DNA of 36,715 nucleotides from Bacteroidota bacterium (GTDB taxonomy: Bacteria; Bacteroidota; Bacteroidia; Chitinophagales; LD1). The translations under genes were made by a program, and so were the position numbers. Numbering within the stretch: the first letter of the stretch is position 1; every line of letters begins with the position of its first letter. The DNA lies in assembly GCA_947478005.1 (NCBI GenBank), contig CANJVG010000023.1, forward strand, positions 1 through 36,715, written 5' to 3'. The notes beneath the pieces were generated by a model. It worked only from the letters and a program-made list of their open reading frames with translations. It searched no databases and was not told where the DNA came from. This document shows positions 24,254 through 33,595 of the stretch, piece by piece.

Positions 24254-25924
24254 ATGAATCATCTTCAACCCATTGATTACGCGGTTTTCCTTTTCTACTT
24301 TCTGGTGGTGGCCGGTTATGGCCTGTGGATTTACAACCGCAAGAAAAAAGCCAACGTTGATTCGAAAGATTATTTCCTGGCCGAAGGCTCGTTGACCTGG
24401 TGGGCGATTGGTGCCTCGTTGATTGCCTCCAATATTTCTGCCGAGCAATTCATTGGCATGAGCGGGGCCGGGTTCAAACTGGGTTTGGCCGTGGCGAGTT
24501 ATGAATGGATGGCTGCTGCCACGCTCATTATTGTGGCGGTGTTCTTTATGCCGGTGTATCTGAAAAACAAAATCTACACCATGCCGCAGTTCCTAAGCAC
24601 GCGCTACAATGCCACGGTGGCGATGATTATGGCCGTGTTCTGGCTCTTGTTGTATGTGGTGGTGAATCTCACTTCCATTCTCTTTCTCGGTGCTTTGGCC
24701 ATCAGCAGTATTTCGGGACTGAGTTTGAGTTTGTGTATGTATTGCCTCGCCATTTTTGCGGTTTTTATAACCCTTGGCGGCATGAAGGTAATTGGCTTCA
24801 CCGATGTTATTCAGGTTTTCTTTTTGGTGCTCGGTGGATTGGTTACTACTTATCTTGCCCTCAATCTAGTGGCTGAAAAATTTGGCACTACGGGGGTGAT
24901 GAATGGCTTTCATTTAATGACTTCGCACGCCAGCGACCACTTCCTCATGATTCTGCAACGCGACAATCCGAGCTATCTCGATTTGCCCGGCCTCACTGTT
25001 TTGCTGGGCGGCATGTGGATTGCCAATTTCAGTTACTGGGGCTGCAATCAATATATTACGCAGCGCGCCCTCGGTGCCGATTTGCCTACTGCGCGCAACG
25101 GAATTTTGTTTGCCGCTTTTCTCAAATTGCTGATGCCGGTGATTGTGGTGCTGCCGGGTATTGCGGCTTTTGTGCTGTATCAGCAGGGGAGTTTCCAAAC
25201 CGAATTGCTAAATGCCGATGGGGTTATAGCCGGTGACCGCGCCTATCCCGTTTTGCTGAACCTGCTGCCTGCGGGTTTAAAGGGTCTGAGCTTTGCGGCA
25301 CTCACTGCGGCAATTGTGGCATCGCTGGCGGGCAAAACCAATAGCATCGCCACCATCTTCACCTTAGATATTTACAAAAAGGTGCTGAACAAAAATGCCG
25401 ATGAAGGCAAGCAGGTGCAGATAGGCAAGATAGTAGTGGTAGTGGCTATGCTCGTGGCTGTTTTTATTGCCCCGCACCTCGGCATTGACAAAGGCGGACT
25501 GAACTATATTCAGGAATACACCGGCTTTGTTTCGCCCGGCATCTTCGCCATGTTCATCATGGGTTTCTTTTGGAAAAAGACCACGAGCAACGCGGCTCTG
25601 TTTGCCACCATTGGCGGCTTCGCCTTGTCGGTGTTGCTCAAATTCCTGCCTGGCATGGTGGATTTGTCTTCCCTCGCCTCCATCGGTTTTTCGAAGGCCA
25701 ACGCCTCGGGTGTTTTCGAAATTCCTTTCCTCGATAGAATGGGTATTGTGTTTGCGCTCTGCATTGCGGGCATGCTTGTAATAAGCGCTATCGACAACCG
25801 CGCAGGAGTAAAACCCCACGCGCTGGAAGTAGATGCCACGCTATTTAAAGTTTCCAACTCCTTCTTGGTTGGCTCGCTGATTATTGTAGGCTTACTCGTA
25901 GCGCTGTATGCTATGTTTTGGTAA
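24254..25924 (+). CDS. Sodium/solute symporter, SGLT-like (SSS family)
   Basis: A 556-residue membrane protein with about 14 hydrophobic helices. Family features are visible: D-Y-F-L-A-E-G-S-L-T-W-W-A-I-G-A-S-L-I-A-S-N-I-S in the first part, G-G-M-K-V-I-G-F-T-D-V-I-Q, N-Q-Y-I-T-Q-R-A-L-G-A, and L-T-A-A-I-V-A-S-L-A-G-K-T-N-S-I-A-T with the sodium-site serine/threonines. The sequence resembles the sugar branch (vSGLT) rather than the proline or acetate branches. The substrate is not certain. It is transcribed alone and divergent from the carbonic anhydrase. Confidence 0.92.
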   Translation: MNHLQPIDYAVFLFYFLVVAGYGLWIYNRKKKANVDSKDYFLAEGSLTWWAIGASLIASNISAEQFIGMSGAGFKLGLAVASYEWMAAATLIIVAVFFMPVYLKNKIYTMPQFLSTRYNATVAMIMAVFWLLLYVVVNLTSILFLGALAISSISGLSLSLCMYCLAIFAVFITLGGMKVIGFTDVIQVFFLVLGGLVTTYLALNLVAEKFGTTGVMNGFHLMTSHASDHFLMILQRDNPSYLDLPGLTVLLGGMWIANFSYWGCNQYITQRALGADLPTARNGILFAAFLKLLMPVIVVLPGIAAFVLYQQGSFQTELLNADGVIAGDRAYPVLLNLLPAGLKGLSFAALTAAIVASLAGKTNSIATIFTLDIYKKVLNKNADEGKQVQIGKIVVVVAMLVAVFIAPHLGIDKGGLNYIQEYTGFVSPGIFAMFIMGFFWKKTTSNAALFATIGGFALSVLLKFLPGMVDLSSLASIGFSKANASGVFEIPFLDRMGIVFALCIAGMLVISAIDNRAGVKPHALEVDATLFKVSNSFLVGSLIIVGLLVALYAMFW

Positions 25925-26228
25925 AAGGTTTAGCAGGATTTTTGTATTGAATAATACCTGAGATGAGAAGGTGTCCCATAATAAATTGCGAGGCGCTTTT
26001 TTTATGAATGCTTGTTTCTATAAGGGAAAGCACCGTTTGTTTTCTTTGATAATTAAGTCTATTTTTACTTCGGGACCTGTAAATTCAAGAAGCAGTTCCC
26101 CACTGGCTTTGACCTTTTTAGTGATATGTGCTTAACGAGTTTAACAGTTTGCCTAAATATATGACCCATATAATCGCTTGTATATTCCTCAGTATTCAGA
26201 ACCCTATATTTAAATTAAATAATTGCTT
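25925..26228. other. Intergenic region upstream of the giant surface protein
   Basis: No gene in these 304 bases. A near match to the -7 box (TATATTTA) lies about 20 bp upstream of the ATG. No convincing terminator was found after the symporter gene. Confidence 0.35.
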
Positions 26229-29200
26229 ATGAAGAAGTTTTACATTTCCGTTATGCTCTGTATTTGTTCAGGGCTTTTTTCTCTAGGCCAAAATGTGAAT
26301 TTGCAGGTGGTAATCACCAAGTTGGAGCGAACGGCTTATGTGGACTGCATAGCATGTGGTGACCCTGACCCTACTTGGAAAATTCAGGGAACACATAATG
26401 GACTTGGAGCTCTGACTTTTGGCCCCTACTGTTGGCATTATGACAATATGAATCCTACTCTTTGGGATATTGCTGATTACAATATCATGAACATCACCAA
26501 CACTAACGCCACGAATTTTACACTCGGCTTTAATGATGCCTTTGAAAAAAGCTGCAGTAATAATAATTGCACTTACGAGGGCTATAATTTCTTTACCTGT
26601 TTCCCTTCTGTGAATGGTGATGATAGAAGATGCCAGAATACTTCATTAGTGAATATTAATTTTCGTCAGTCGGCTCCATGTTCTTGGCATACACAGAATT
26701 CTGCTTTTTGCGGTGATTACCGTTTTGAATATTCTTTCTATTGGTCATTCAATTATGCACCTGCATTAGTTACACAGCCACCGGCCAACACGCTTCTTTG
26801 TATGGGTGATTCTACTACGCTTACAGTAGTTGCCGCCAACGATATAAACGGATGGAATACGGGCGTTAATTATCAATGGCAGGTCTCTACCAGCACCGCT
26901 TGCCCGGGCACAGGATGGATCGATATTTTTGCTGCCACCAGTCCTTCTTTTAAACCATCGCAAATTCCGGGAACGAGATTATATCGTTGTAAGGTGAGCG
27001 CTAATTGCAACCCTGATTTTTCCAGTAATACAACTATTACTTCGTGTGCAGCGGTTACATATAATCCAATCGGCTCTCCGGGTGATCCGGTTCCCGATAT
27101 AGTTTCGGGTATTTGCGGTTCTACTGTTCTACCCGGATCGGTGCATTTACTCGGTATTCCTTTAGCCCCTAATGCGGGTGCAGTAATCGGGGCGACAGAT
27201 TATGCATGGACGGCCAATGGTGGTTCTCCTACAAATTACAACGGACAGGTATTTACCTGGACAGCACCAACCAATCCGGGAACTTATACCATTAACCTGA
27301 CGTATTTGGATAATTGCCCTCAGCCGGATGCGCAGGCAAATGCCTGTGTAGTAAATGTCGGTTCTTCGACTTGCGAGTTTGCGTATGTCGCCACTTATGG
27401 GCAGGATTCGGTTTATCGCGGGGGACCTGATAATCCTTATAAGACTTTAGAGTATGCCCTTTCGCAATTGAACGGACGAAAATACATTCGTATCGCTACA
27501 GGTATTTATACTGAGGTGAATCCTTTATTGCTGCAAAACGATTTAGTAATCGAAGGCGGGTATAAAGTGAATGGCAATATCTGGTCGAAAAACAATTCGG
27601 ATTCTACTACCATTATCGGAAACGGTTTAGTTTCTGTAAACAGCGATGTGGCCCATCGGGTATGTTTTGTTTCGAACGGAAATACAAATTGGCGATTGCA
27701 GGATTTGGTTATAAAGAGCACGGATGTTTCGCTCCTTACCCCCAGCGGCAGAGGATACTCCAACTATGCTGTGCTTGCTTTGAATAATTCAACAGGTTTC
27801 GAAATTGTTCGTTGCAAAATATATGCAGGCAATGCTGCAAAAGGCTTAGATGGCTTCACTCCGGGCGGGGCCGGCAGTGCCGGTGGAAGCGGAACGGGTG
27901 GAAACGGAGGGAATGGAAGCAGCACGGGTTGTAATGGCAATGGCAGCGGAGGATCAGGAGGCACAGCCGGAAATGGAGGTGCAAGTGCCGGTAGTGCCGG
28001 AAATGGTTGCGGTGGTAGTGGTTGTAATATTTTTGGATGCAATGCCAGTGGCTGTAGTGCTGCTGGGGGAGTTGACGGAGGCAATGGAGCAGCAGGTGCG
28101 GGTTTTTCGGGAGGTGTGCGACCTTTGACCCCTGCTGTTGTTTCTCCTTATTATACTCCTGCCGGTCAGTCGCTTTCGGGTTCGAATGGATTTGGTGGTG
28201 GCGGTGGTGGCGGTGGTGGAGGCGGTGATGAGGGCACTTGTTGCTCGGGAGGATGTGGCTCGGGAGGAACTCCGAATGGCGGAAGAGGCGGCAATGGCGG
28301 AGGTGGTGGACTGGCGGGCTCGGGTGGAAGAGGTGGTGGTGGTTCGTTTGGTATTTATGCATCGGGTGGTTCGACCGGAACGCTTACTACTACTTTGGTC
28401 CTGGCAGGAAATTTTGGATTGGGTGGCGATGGTGCTGTAGGTCAATCTGGAGCTAGCGGTCAGACAGGTGCCAATGGGGTTAACCACGGTGGTAATGATG
28501 GTGGGGTAGGTGGCGATGGCGGTAATGGAGGAGCGGGTGGCAATGGAGGAAGAGGGCAGGATGGTGCGAATGGATTCAGTCAGGCGGTGGCTACTGCCGG
28601 TGGAGCAAGTATAACCGGTTCTTCTACCGGTGTGCCGAATACTTTTGTGGTGGGCGTGAACTATCAGAACTCAAAAGCCTGTATCAATTCGGAAATTGAA
28701 ATGACCAAGTCATCGGGGGTTTGGACTTTCCCTTCGGGAATGAATTTTGTAAACGACCTGCGCGATTACCCTGCAGGCTTTCCTGTTTCCAGTTATAATG
28801 CATCGAGCACTCCGGTGCTGGTTTATACTTCTAGCCCTTCGGTGGAATATGATTTAACCATCAACGGCAATGTGTATGCTAAATATATTTCGATAGCGTC
28901 CGATAACCGGGCTTTGCCTGCTATAACTACGTCTGCTTCTACTATTTGTATAGATGGTATTGACACCTTAAACGCTACCCATTGGGGAACCGAGGTGGAA
29001 TATGACTGGAGAATTTATCAGGCGACTAACGTTAACTCGCCTTTATACCAATCTACTTTGCCAAGTCCGGTCATTAATTTCTACGGATTTGCAGCCGGGC
29101 TTTATACCGTTCGTTATCGTGTGCGCGAAAGCTGCTGCGGCTGGAGCAAGGCGGTGTTCGACACGATTCGCATCATGCCGGCACCGATTCTGTTTAATGT

Positions 29201-31982
29201 TTATGGCGGAGGAAATTACTGTCCGGGTTCGGCAGGGGCGGTGGTGAATTTGAGTGGCAGTGAACCTGGTGTTAAATATATTCTGCTTTACAACGGCAAT
29301 GCGGTGGATTCAATTATTGGTGCCGGAGGACCGCTGGCTTTTGCTCCTCAAACGGGCGTTGGTAACTACACGGTGATTGCCATTCGCTTTGCCGATTGCA
29401 GTGCCAATATGTTTGGCACTGCGAGTATCGGTCAGTATCCTGCGCCACAAACTTTCGTGGTTTCGGGAAGCGATACCTTGTGTTTGCAGGGCGCGAATCT
29501 TTCGGCCACTATTAAACTGGATGGTTCGGAATTGGGCACCAACTATCAGCTGCTGCGCAGCGGAAACCTGCCGGTGGGGGCCCCGGTGCCGGGAACCGGA
29601 TTGCCGATGCAATTCAGCAACATTACCCAAGCGGGTGTTTATACCATTTTTGCTTCTAACCCTGTTACGGGCTGCACCGCTTATATGATTGACAGTGCGG
29701 TGATTGAATTGGCGTTGCCACCGGTGGCTGAAAATGTAGTGGGCGGTGGTGCTTATTGTGCAGGTGATTTGGGGGTGGTGATTGGTTTGAATAATTCGGA
29801 ACCGGGAACGGTTTATCAGTTGCTGCAGGGCGGGGTGTTGCCATCGGTGCCGGCTATACTTGGAACGGGAGCGGCTATTGCCTTTGATAAAGTAAGTGTA
29901 GCGGGTTACTATAAAGTGAAAGCCACAGGCGCGCATGGTTGCGAGAACTGGATGAACGATTCGGCCTGGGTGCGCGTGATGAATTTGCCGATTATCACTT
30001 CGGTGCTGGCAACGGATGTGGCTTGTTCGGGCAGTTCGAACGGGGTGATAACGGTGGGGGCGGTTTCGCCAAACGGCTCGCTGACTTATTCGATTGACAG
30101 TGCGGCCAACTATACAGCAAGCAATGTTTTTGCAGGGCTTTCGGTTTCTTCGTTCAATGTATTTGTAAAAGACGACAGCGGCTGTGTGGCAAGATATGTG
30201 GCCAATCCGGTTCAGGTGAATACATCGGCCAATTCGGGGCTCGTGATTACTTCGGTGCTGGTGACCGATGTGGTGTGTGCGGGCAATGCCAACGGCTCGA
30301 TTGCCATTCAGGCTTATTCGCCAAACGGCTCGTTGTTTTATTCTATTGACAGCGCGGTGAATTATTCTGCCAACAATGTATTTACGGGGCTTCCGGCTTC
30401 ATCCAATCATGTATTTGTAAAAGATGCGAGCGGATGTGTGGCGCGTTATTTTGCCAATCCGGTGCAGGTAAAAACCGCTCCTTCTTCGGTGGCTATCAAT
30501 TCGGTAGTGGTGACGGATGTGGTGTGTGCGGGGAATGCCAACGGCACTATTTCCATTCAGGCTTATTCACCAAACGGCTCGCTTTTTTATTCGATTGACA
30601 GCGCTGTCAGCTATTCGTCCAACCCTGTTTTTGCAGGACTTCCGGCTTCGCACAATAATGTATTTGTAAAAGATGACAGCGGCTGTGTGGCGCGTTATTT
30701 TGCCAATCCGGTATGGGTGAAAACCGCTCCTGTTTCTTTGCAGATTTCTTCGGTCACAACCACCGCGGTAAAATGCTCGGGCGATGCCAACGGCACTATT
30801 TCGATTTATGCGGTGAATGCCAACGGTACGCTGGTTTATTCGGTGGATAGCGCGGTTACTTATTCGGCTGCCAATCCGGTAACGCTTTTGCCGGCTTCTT
30901 ACTACCATGTGTTTGTAAAAGATGACAGCGGCTGTGTGGCGGCTTATGCTGCCAATCCGCTGCAGGTGCTCAGCCCTTCGCCATTGGTGCTGGCTATGCA
31001 CGGTGTGAACCCCGATTGTTTTGGCAACACCACCGGCTCGGCCATGGTGTCGGCTAACGGAGGAACTCCGGCTTATTCGTATGTGTGGAATACCAATCCG
31101 GTGCAGACCGATTTTAGTATCGATAACCTGGCCGCCAACACCAGTTACTCAGTGACAGTTTCGGATGCCAATAACTGCACGGCTCAGCAATCGGTGACGC
31201 TGGTGGAGCCCGCGAAGGTGCTGGTGAATGTGTATCCCGACAATGTGAAATGTTTTGAAGGCAATAACGGCAGTGTGTCGATAGCCGCCACGGGTGGTTT
31301 GCCGCCCTACGATTATTACCTCAACGGCATTTATCAGTCCGATAGTTTTTTCACCGATTTAGTGGCCGGTAATTTCCTCGCCACCGCGCAGGATGCCAAC
31401 CACTGTGTAGGCTCGGCTACTTTCATTATTACGCAGCCAAAGGCCTTTACGGTGAGCGCGGGGCCCGACATTATTTCATCGCACGGGCAAACGGTTCAGT
31501 TGCTGGGCTCGGCCAGTTCGCTGAACGGTATTATCGGCTATTTCTGGACACCTGATTTTCATATTGAGTGCGACACCTGTCAGCACCCGATGGTGAGCCC
31601 CGACACAACTACCACCTATATTCTGACGGCTATGGATGGCGACAGCTGCACGGGCTTCGACTCGGTGACGGTGTTTGTGAAAAATGCAGGGCCCTACTAT
31701 ATCCCTTCGGCTTTTACGCCTAACAATGACGGGCTGAACGATTATTTTGAAATGAATATTCTGGGAGCCGAAGTGATTCAGGTATCGATTTATAACCGCT
31801 GGGGCGAACTGGTTTACCATAACCCTAACCAGCACAACGGCATGGCCAGCAATGGCGATGCCTGGGACGGAAAGAAGGGCGGCAAGCTGCTGCCTTTTGA
31901 TACTTATACTTATATGCTGCAGGTGCATTTCTTCGACCACAGCGATGACATCATCACAGGCACCGTGACCCTGATGAAATAA
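26229..31982 (+). CDS. Giant cell-surface protein with T9SS type B domain and repeat families
   Basis: A 1,917-residue secreted protein. Signal peptide residues 1-20. Then a Cys-rich unknown part (to about 175); Ig-like segments (about 175-380); a beta-helix-like part with N-P-Y-K-T-L-E-Y-A-L (about 385-540); a Gly-rich insert with C-x-G turns (about 545-790); three Ig-like repeats of about 82 residues (about 985-1250); four repeats of 83-84 residues (starts near bases 29991, 30243, 30492, 30741); two SprB-like repeats; and a type B sorting domain (P-S-A-F-T-P-N-N-D-G-L-N-D, about 1820-1917). It is probably an adhesin or gliding-associated surface protein. ATG at 26229 is preferred to TTG at 26223. 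Confidence 0.9.
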   Translation: MKKFYISVMLCICSGLFSLGQNVNLQVVITKLERTAYVDCIACGDPDPTWKIQGTHNGLGALTFGPYCWHYDNMNPTLWDIADYNIMNITNTNATNFTLGFNDAFEKSCSNNNCTYEGYNFFTCFPSVNGDDRRCQNTSLVNINFRQSAPCSWHTQNSAFCGDYRFEYSFYWSFNYAPALVTQPPANTLLCMGDSTTLTVVAANDINGWNTGVNYQWQVSTSTACPGTGWIDIFAATSPSFKPSQIPGTRLYRCKVSANCNPDFSSNTTITSCAAVTYNPIGSPGDPVPDIVSGICGSTVLPGSVHLLGIPLAPNAGAVIGATDYAWTANGGSPTNYNGQVFTWTAPTNPGTYTINLTYLDNCPQPDAQANACVVNVGSSTCEFAYVATYGQDSVYRGGPDNPYKTLEYALSQLNGRKYIRIATGIYTEVNPLLLQNDLVIEGGYKVNGNIWSKNNSDSTTIIGNGLVSVNSDVAHRVCFVSNGNTNWRLQDLVIKSTDVSLLTPSGRGYSNYAVLALNNSTGFEIVRCKIYAGNAAKGLDGFTPGGAGSAGGSGTGGNGGNGSSTGCNGNGSGGSGGTAGNGGASAGSAGNGCGGSGCNIFGCNASGCSAAGGVDGGNGAAGAGFSGGVRPLTPAVVSPYYTPAGQSLSGSNGFGGGGGGGGGGGDEGTCCSGGCGSGGTPNGGRGGNGGGGGLAGSGGRGGGGSFGIYASGGSTGTLTTTLVLAGNFGLGGDGAVGQSGASGQTGANGVNHGGNDGGVGGDGGNGGAGGNGGRGQDGANGFSQAVATAGGASITGSSTGVPNTFVVGVNYQNSKACINSEIEMTKSSGVWTFPSGMNFVNDLRDYPAGFPVSSYNASSTPVLVYTSSPSVEYDLTINGNVYAKYISIASDNRALPAITTSASTICIDGIDTLNATHWGTEVEYDWRIYQATNVNSPLYQSTLPSPVINFYGFAAGLYTVRYRVRESCCGWSKAVFDTIRIMPAPILFNVYGGGNYCPGSAGAVVNLSGSEPGVKYILLYNGNAVDSIIGAGGPLAFAPQTGVGNYTVIAIRFADCSANMFGTASIGQYPAPQTFVVSGSDTLCLQGANLSATIKLDGSELGTNYQLLRSGNLPVGAPVPGTGLPMQFSNITQAGVYTIFASNPVTGCTAYMIDSAVIELALPPVAENVVGGGAYCAGDLGVVIGLNNSEPGTVYQLLQGGVLPSVPAILGTGAAIAFDKVSVAGYYKVKATGAHGCENWMNDSAWVRVMNLPIITSVLATDVACSGSSNGVITVGAVSPNGSLTYSIDSAANYTASNVFAGLSVSSFNVFVKDDSGCVARYVANPVQVNTSANSGLVITSVLVTDVVCAGNANGSIAIQAYSPNGSLFYSIDSAVNYSANNVFTGLPASSNHVFVKDASGCVARYFANPVQVKTAPSSVAINSVVVTDVVCAGNANGTISIQAYSPNGSLFYSIDSAVSYSSNPVFAGLPASHNNVFVKDDSGCVARYFANPVWVKTAPVSLQISSVTTTAVKCSGDANGTISIYAVNANGTLVYSVDSAVTYSAANPVTLLPASYYHVFVKDDSGCVAAYAANPLQVLSPSPLVLAMHGVNPDCFGNTTGSAMVSANGGTPAYSYVWNTNPVQTDFSIDNLAANTSYSVTVSDANNCTAQQSVTLVEPAKVLVNVYPDNVKCFEGNNGSVSIAATGGLPPYDYYLNGIYQSDSFFTDLVAGNFLATAQDANHCVGSATFIITQPKAFTVSAGPDIISSHGQTVQLLGSASSLNGIIGYFWTPDFHIECDTCQHPMVSPDTTTTYILTAMDGDSCTGFDSVTVFVKNAGPYYIPSAFTPNNDGLNDYFEMNILGAEVIQVSIYNRWGELVYHNPNQHNGMASNGDAWDGKKGGKLLPFDTYTYMLQVHFFDHSDDIITGTVTLMK

Positions 31983-32032
31983 ACAGCTAATTGCGGTCCA
32001 CAGTCCACAGACCGCGTACGACAGTTAAAACA

Positions 32033-32072
32033 AAACAGCCGAAGAGAATTCTCTCTTCGGCTGTTTGTTTTT
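32033..32072 (+). terminator. Strong intrinsic terminator of the giant gene
   Basis: A perfect 15-bp stem (32033-32047 with 32052-32066) around ATTC is followed by GTTTTT. It lies 50 bp after the stop codon. The opposite strand is also T-rich, so it could act in both directions. Confidence 0.9.
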
Positions 32073-32130
32073 ATGTCCTTTTTGGAGAACTTTTGGTAGA
32101 AAACAAGCGGTTGAATTGTTTTTTAAATCG

Positions 32131-32574
32131 GTGCAAAGACTGTTTTGATTTCAGAACACCCGATGTAAATCCGTGCAAAGGCCGTTTTGATTTCAGAACG
32201 CCTGATGTAAATCCGTACAAAGCCGTTTTGATTTCAGAACGCCTGATGTAAATCCGTACAAAGCCGTTTTGATTTCAGAACACCCGATGTAAATCCGTAC
32301 AAAGGCCGTTTTGATTTCAGAACGCCTGATGTAAATCCGTACAAAGGCCGTTTTGATTTCAGAACACCCGATGTACATCCGTGCAAAGGCCGTTTTGATT
32401 TCAGAACACCCGATGTACATCCGTGCAAAGGCTGTTTTGATTTCAGAACGCCCGATGTACATCCGTACAAAGGCCGTTTTGATTTCAGAACGCCCGATGT
32501 ACATCCGTGCAAAGGCCGTTTTGATTTCAGAACGCCCGATGTACATCCGTGCAAAGGCCGTTTTGATTTCAGAA
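32131..32574. repeat. 42-bp tandem repeat array, about 10.5 copies
   Basis: GTTTTGATTTCAGAA recurs at 32142, 32184, 32225, 32266, 32308, 32350, 32392, 32434, 32476, 32518 and 32560: spacing 42 bp, except two 41-bp steps where one G is lost. Copies 1-5 contain GATGTAAATC. Copies 6-10 contain the perfect palindrome GATGTACATC. Copy 11 diverges after the first part. There are no unique spacers, so it is not a CRISPR. Because the unit is 14 codons, long minus-strand frames arise; they are considered artefacts. Confidence 0.9.
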
Positions 32575-32723
32575 GACAGGCTGTCCATAGCTCCAAGTTC
32601 GATGCCTTGACGTGTTCATTGGAGCTTTTGCAGGGGCTGTAGTTGGAGCGCGGAAGTAGCAATAGCGAAAAGAAGAGTGTACAAGCAGCTGGTGAAGGAG
32701 TAAATCTCAATACATACAAAACG

Positions 32724-32756
32724 AAAAGCGCGAAGGAAACCCATCGCGCTTTTTTT
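32724..32756. terminator. Intrinsic terminator-like hairpin
   Basis: AAAAGCGCGA (32724-32733) pairs with TCGCGCTTTT (32744-32753), and T continues to 32756. It works best on the plus strand, although no plus-strand gene precedes it closely. A transcript reading through the 42-bp array would stop here. Confidence 0.7.
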
Positions 32757-32770
32757 ATGAGGCTCAATGG

Positions 32771-32810
32771 CACAAAAAAAACCGCCTCCGATTTACGCAG
32801 AGGCGGTTTT
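32771..32810 (-). terminator. Intrinsic terminator of the phasin-like gene
   Basis: AAAACCGCCTC (32778-32788) pairs with GAGGCGGTTTT (32800-32810), an 11-bp stem. On the minus strand it is followed by eight T. It lies 22 bp after the stop of the minus-strand gene. Confidence 0.88.
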
Positions 32811-32832
32811 ATATATTTACCACAAAGGCAGA

Positions 32833-33258
32833 TTACTCAGCCGATGCAGAAGGAGCAGCCGGTTTAGCGGCAGCCTTCGAACGGTTTCGGATTCTCTTTT
32901 TAGGAGTTGCTTTAGCAGCCGGTTTAGCAGCAGCCTTAGGCTTAGGAGCCGAAGCACCCTTCACTTTCAACTGACCTTCCAGCTTTTCAATTCTCTTTTG
33001 AAGCTTAGATACTTCAGAAGCACTTAACTTCACAAACTTGTGAACCGCTTCATTGTATTTAGCTTCAATTTCAGGTCTGCGAGCTTCTACTTTCTTGATT
33101 GCATCGCCTACCAGCTTCTTGCCGTCAGCTTCGCTCACTTTGCCCTTCTTTACTAATTCGTTTACCGATTTTTGAACTACTTCAGCTGTGTGAGCTGCAA
33201 GTCCTACGCCTGAGTAGAAATATTTCTTCAGGTTTTCTTGGAGATTGTTGGTTGCCAT
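32833..33258 (-). CDS. Phasin-like helical protein with lysine/alanine/proline-rich tail
   Basis: A 141-residue protein. Residues 1-100 are amphipathic helix with a possible coiled coil (S-E-V-S-K-L-Q-K-R-I-E-K-L-E-G-Q-L) and K-G-K-V-S-E-A-D-G-K-K-L-V similar to PhaI/PhaF-type phasins. Residues 100-141 are A-A-K-P-rich with K-K-R-I-R-N-R-S-K, like the histone-H1-like tail of PhaF. In PhaF that tail binds DNA and links polyhydroxyalkanoate granules to the nucleoid. No PHA synthase is in the window, so granule association is uncertain; a nucleoid or stress role is possible. It has its own promoter and terminator. Confidence 0.7.
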   Translation of the reverse strand: MATNNLQENLKKYFYSGVGLAAHTAEVVQKSVNELVKKGKVSEADGKKLVGDAIKKVEARRPEIEAKYNEAVHKFVKLSASEVSKLQKRIEKLEGQLKVKGASAPKPKAAAKPAAKATPKKRIRNRSKAAAKPAAPSASAE

Positions 33259-33318
33259 TTTATTGGTTTTTTGTTTTAATGAATAATGACGATGCAGTTA
33301 TCAGATTCAATGCCAAAT

Positions 33319-33347
33319 CAAAAATAGTTGGAAGAAAATATTTCAAA
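33319..33347 (-). promoter_or_regulatory. Promoter of the phasin-like gene
   Basis: On the minus strand TTTG (33347-33344) is followed after 17 bp by TATTTTTG (33326-33319), an exact TAnnTTTG box. The leader would be about 55 nt. Spacing is two bases shorter than at the MarR modules. Confidence 0.5.
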
Positions 33348-33595
33348 CAGGCCTGAAAAAGAATAACCTTTTGTTTTCATGATGCAAATAAAACCCAATA
33401 CAGGCAAGGGTTTGCATGATGCAAGTCATGTTTAAGTATAATCTTTATCAAGTTTTTGTTATGCAAAAGCACGGGCAATAATGTCAGAACGAAATGTCAG
33501 GTCGGGTAAAAACACATGATGTTTTGTCAGGTTTTTGTCCGTTTTAAACAAGAAAACCCTTGTCCGTTACAAGAATTTGAATGAAACATATACTC

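Larger units (their letters stand above)
31983..32832. other. Repeat-rich intergenic region
   Basis: 850 bases without a credible gene. They contain the terminator of the giant gene, a 42-bp tandem array (32131-32574), an inverted repeat GCTCCAA/TTGGAGC (32590-32596 with 32619-32625), and two further terminators at 32724-32756 and 32771-32810. Confidence 0.6.

Noticed and set aside
27764-28487. Several long frames, both strands, in the glycine-rich part of the giant gene
   Set aside because: They are shadows of a G/C-rich repetitive coding region and have low-complexity Pro, His or Thr/Ser composition.
32131-32574. Possible CRISPR array
   Set aside because: The units are directly adjacent, with no unique spacers, and no cas gene is in the window.
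32193-32773. Long minus-strand reading frames (131 and 179 codons) over the 42-bp array
   Set aside because: They arise because the repeat unit is 14 codons long. They have no ribosome site or family resemblance, and the two 41-bp steps shift the frame.
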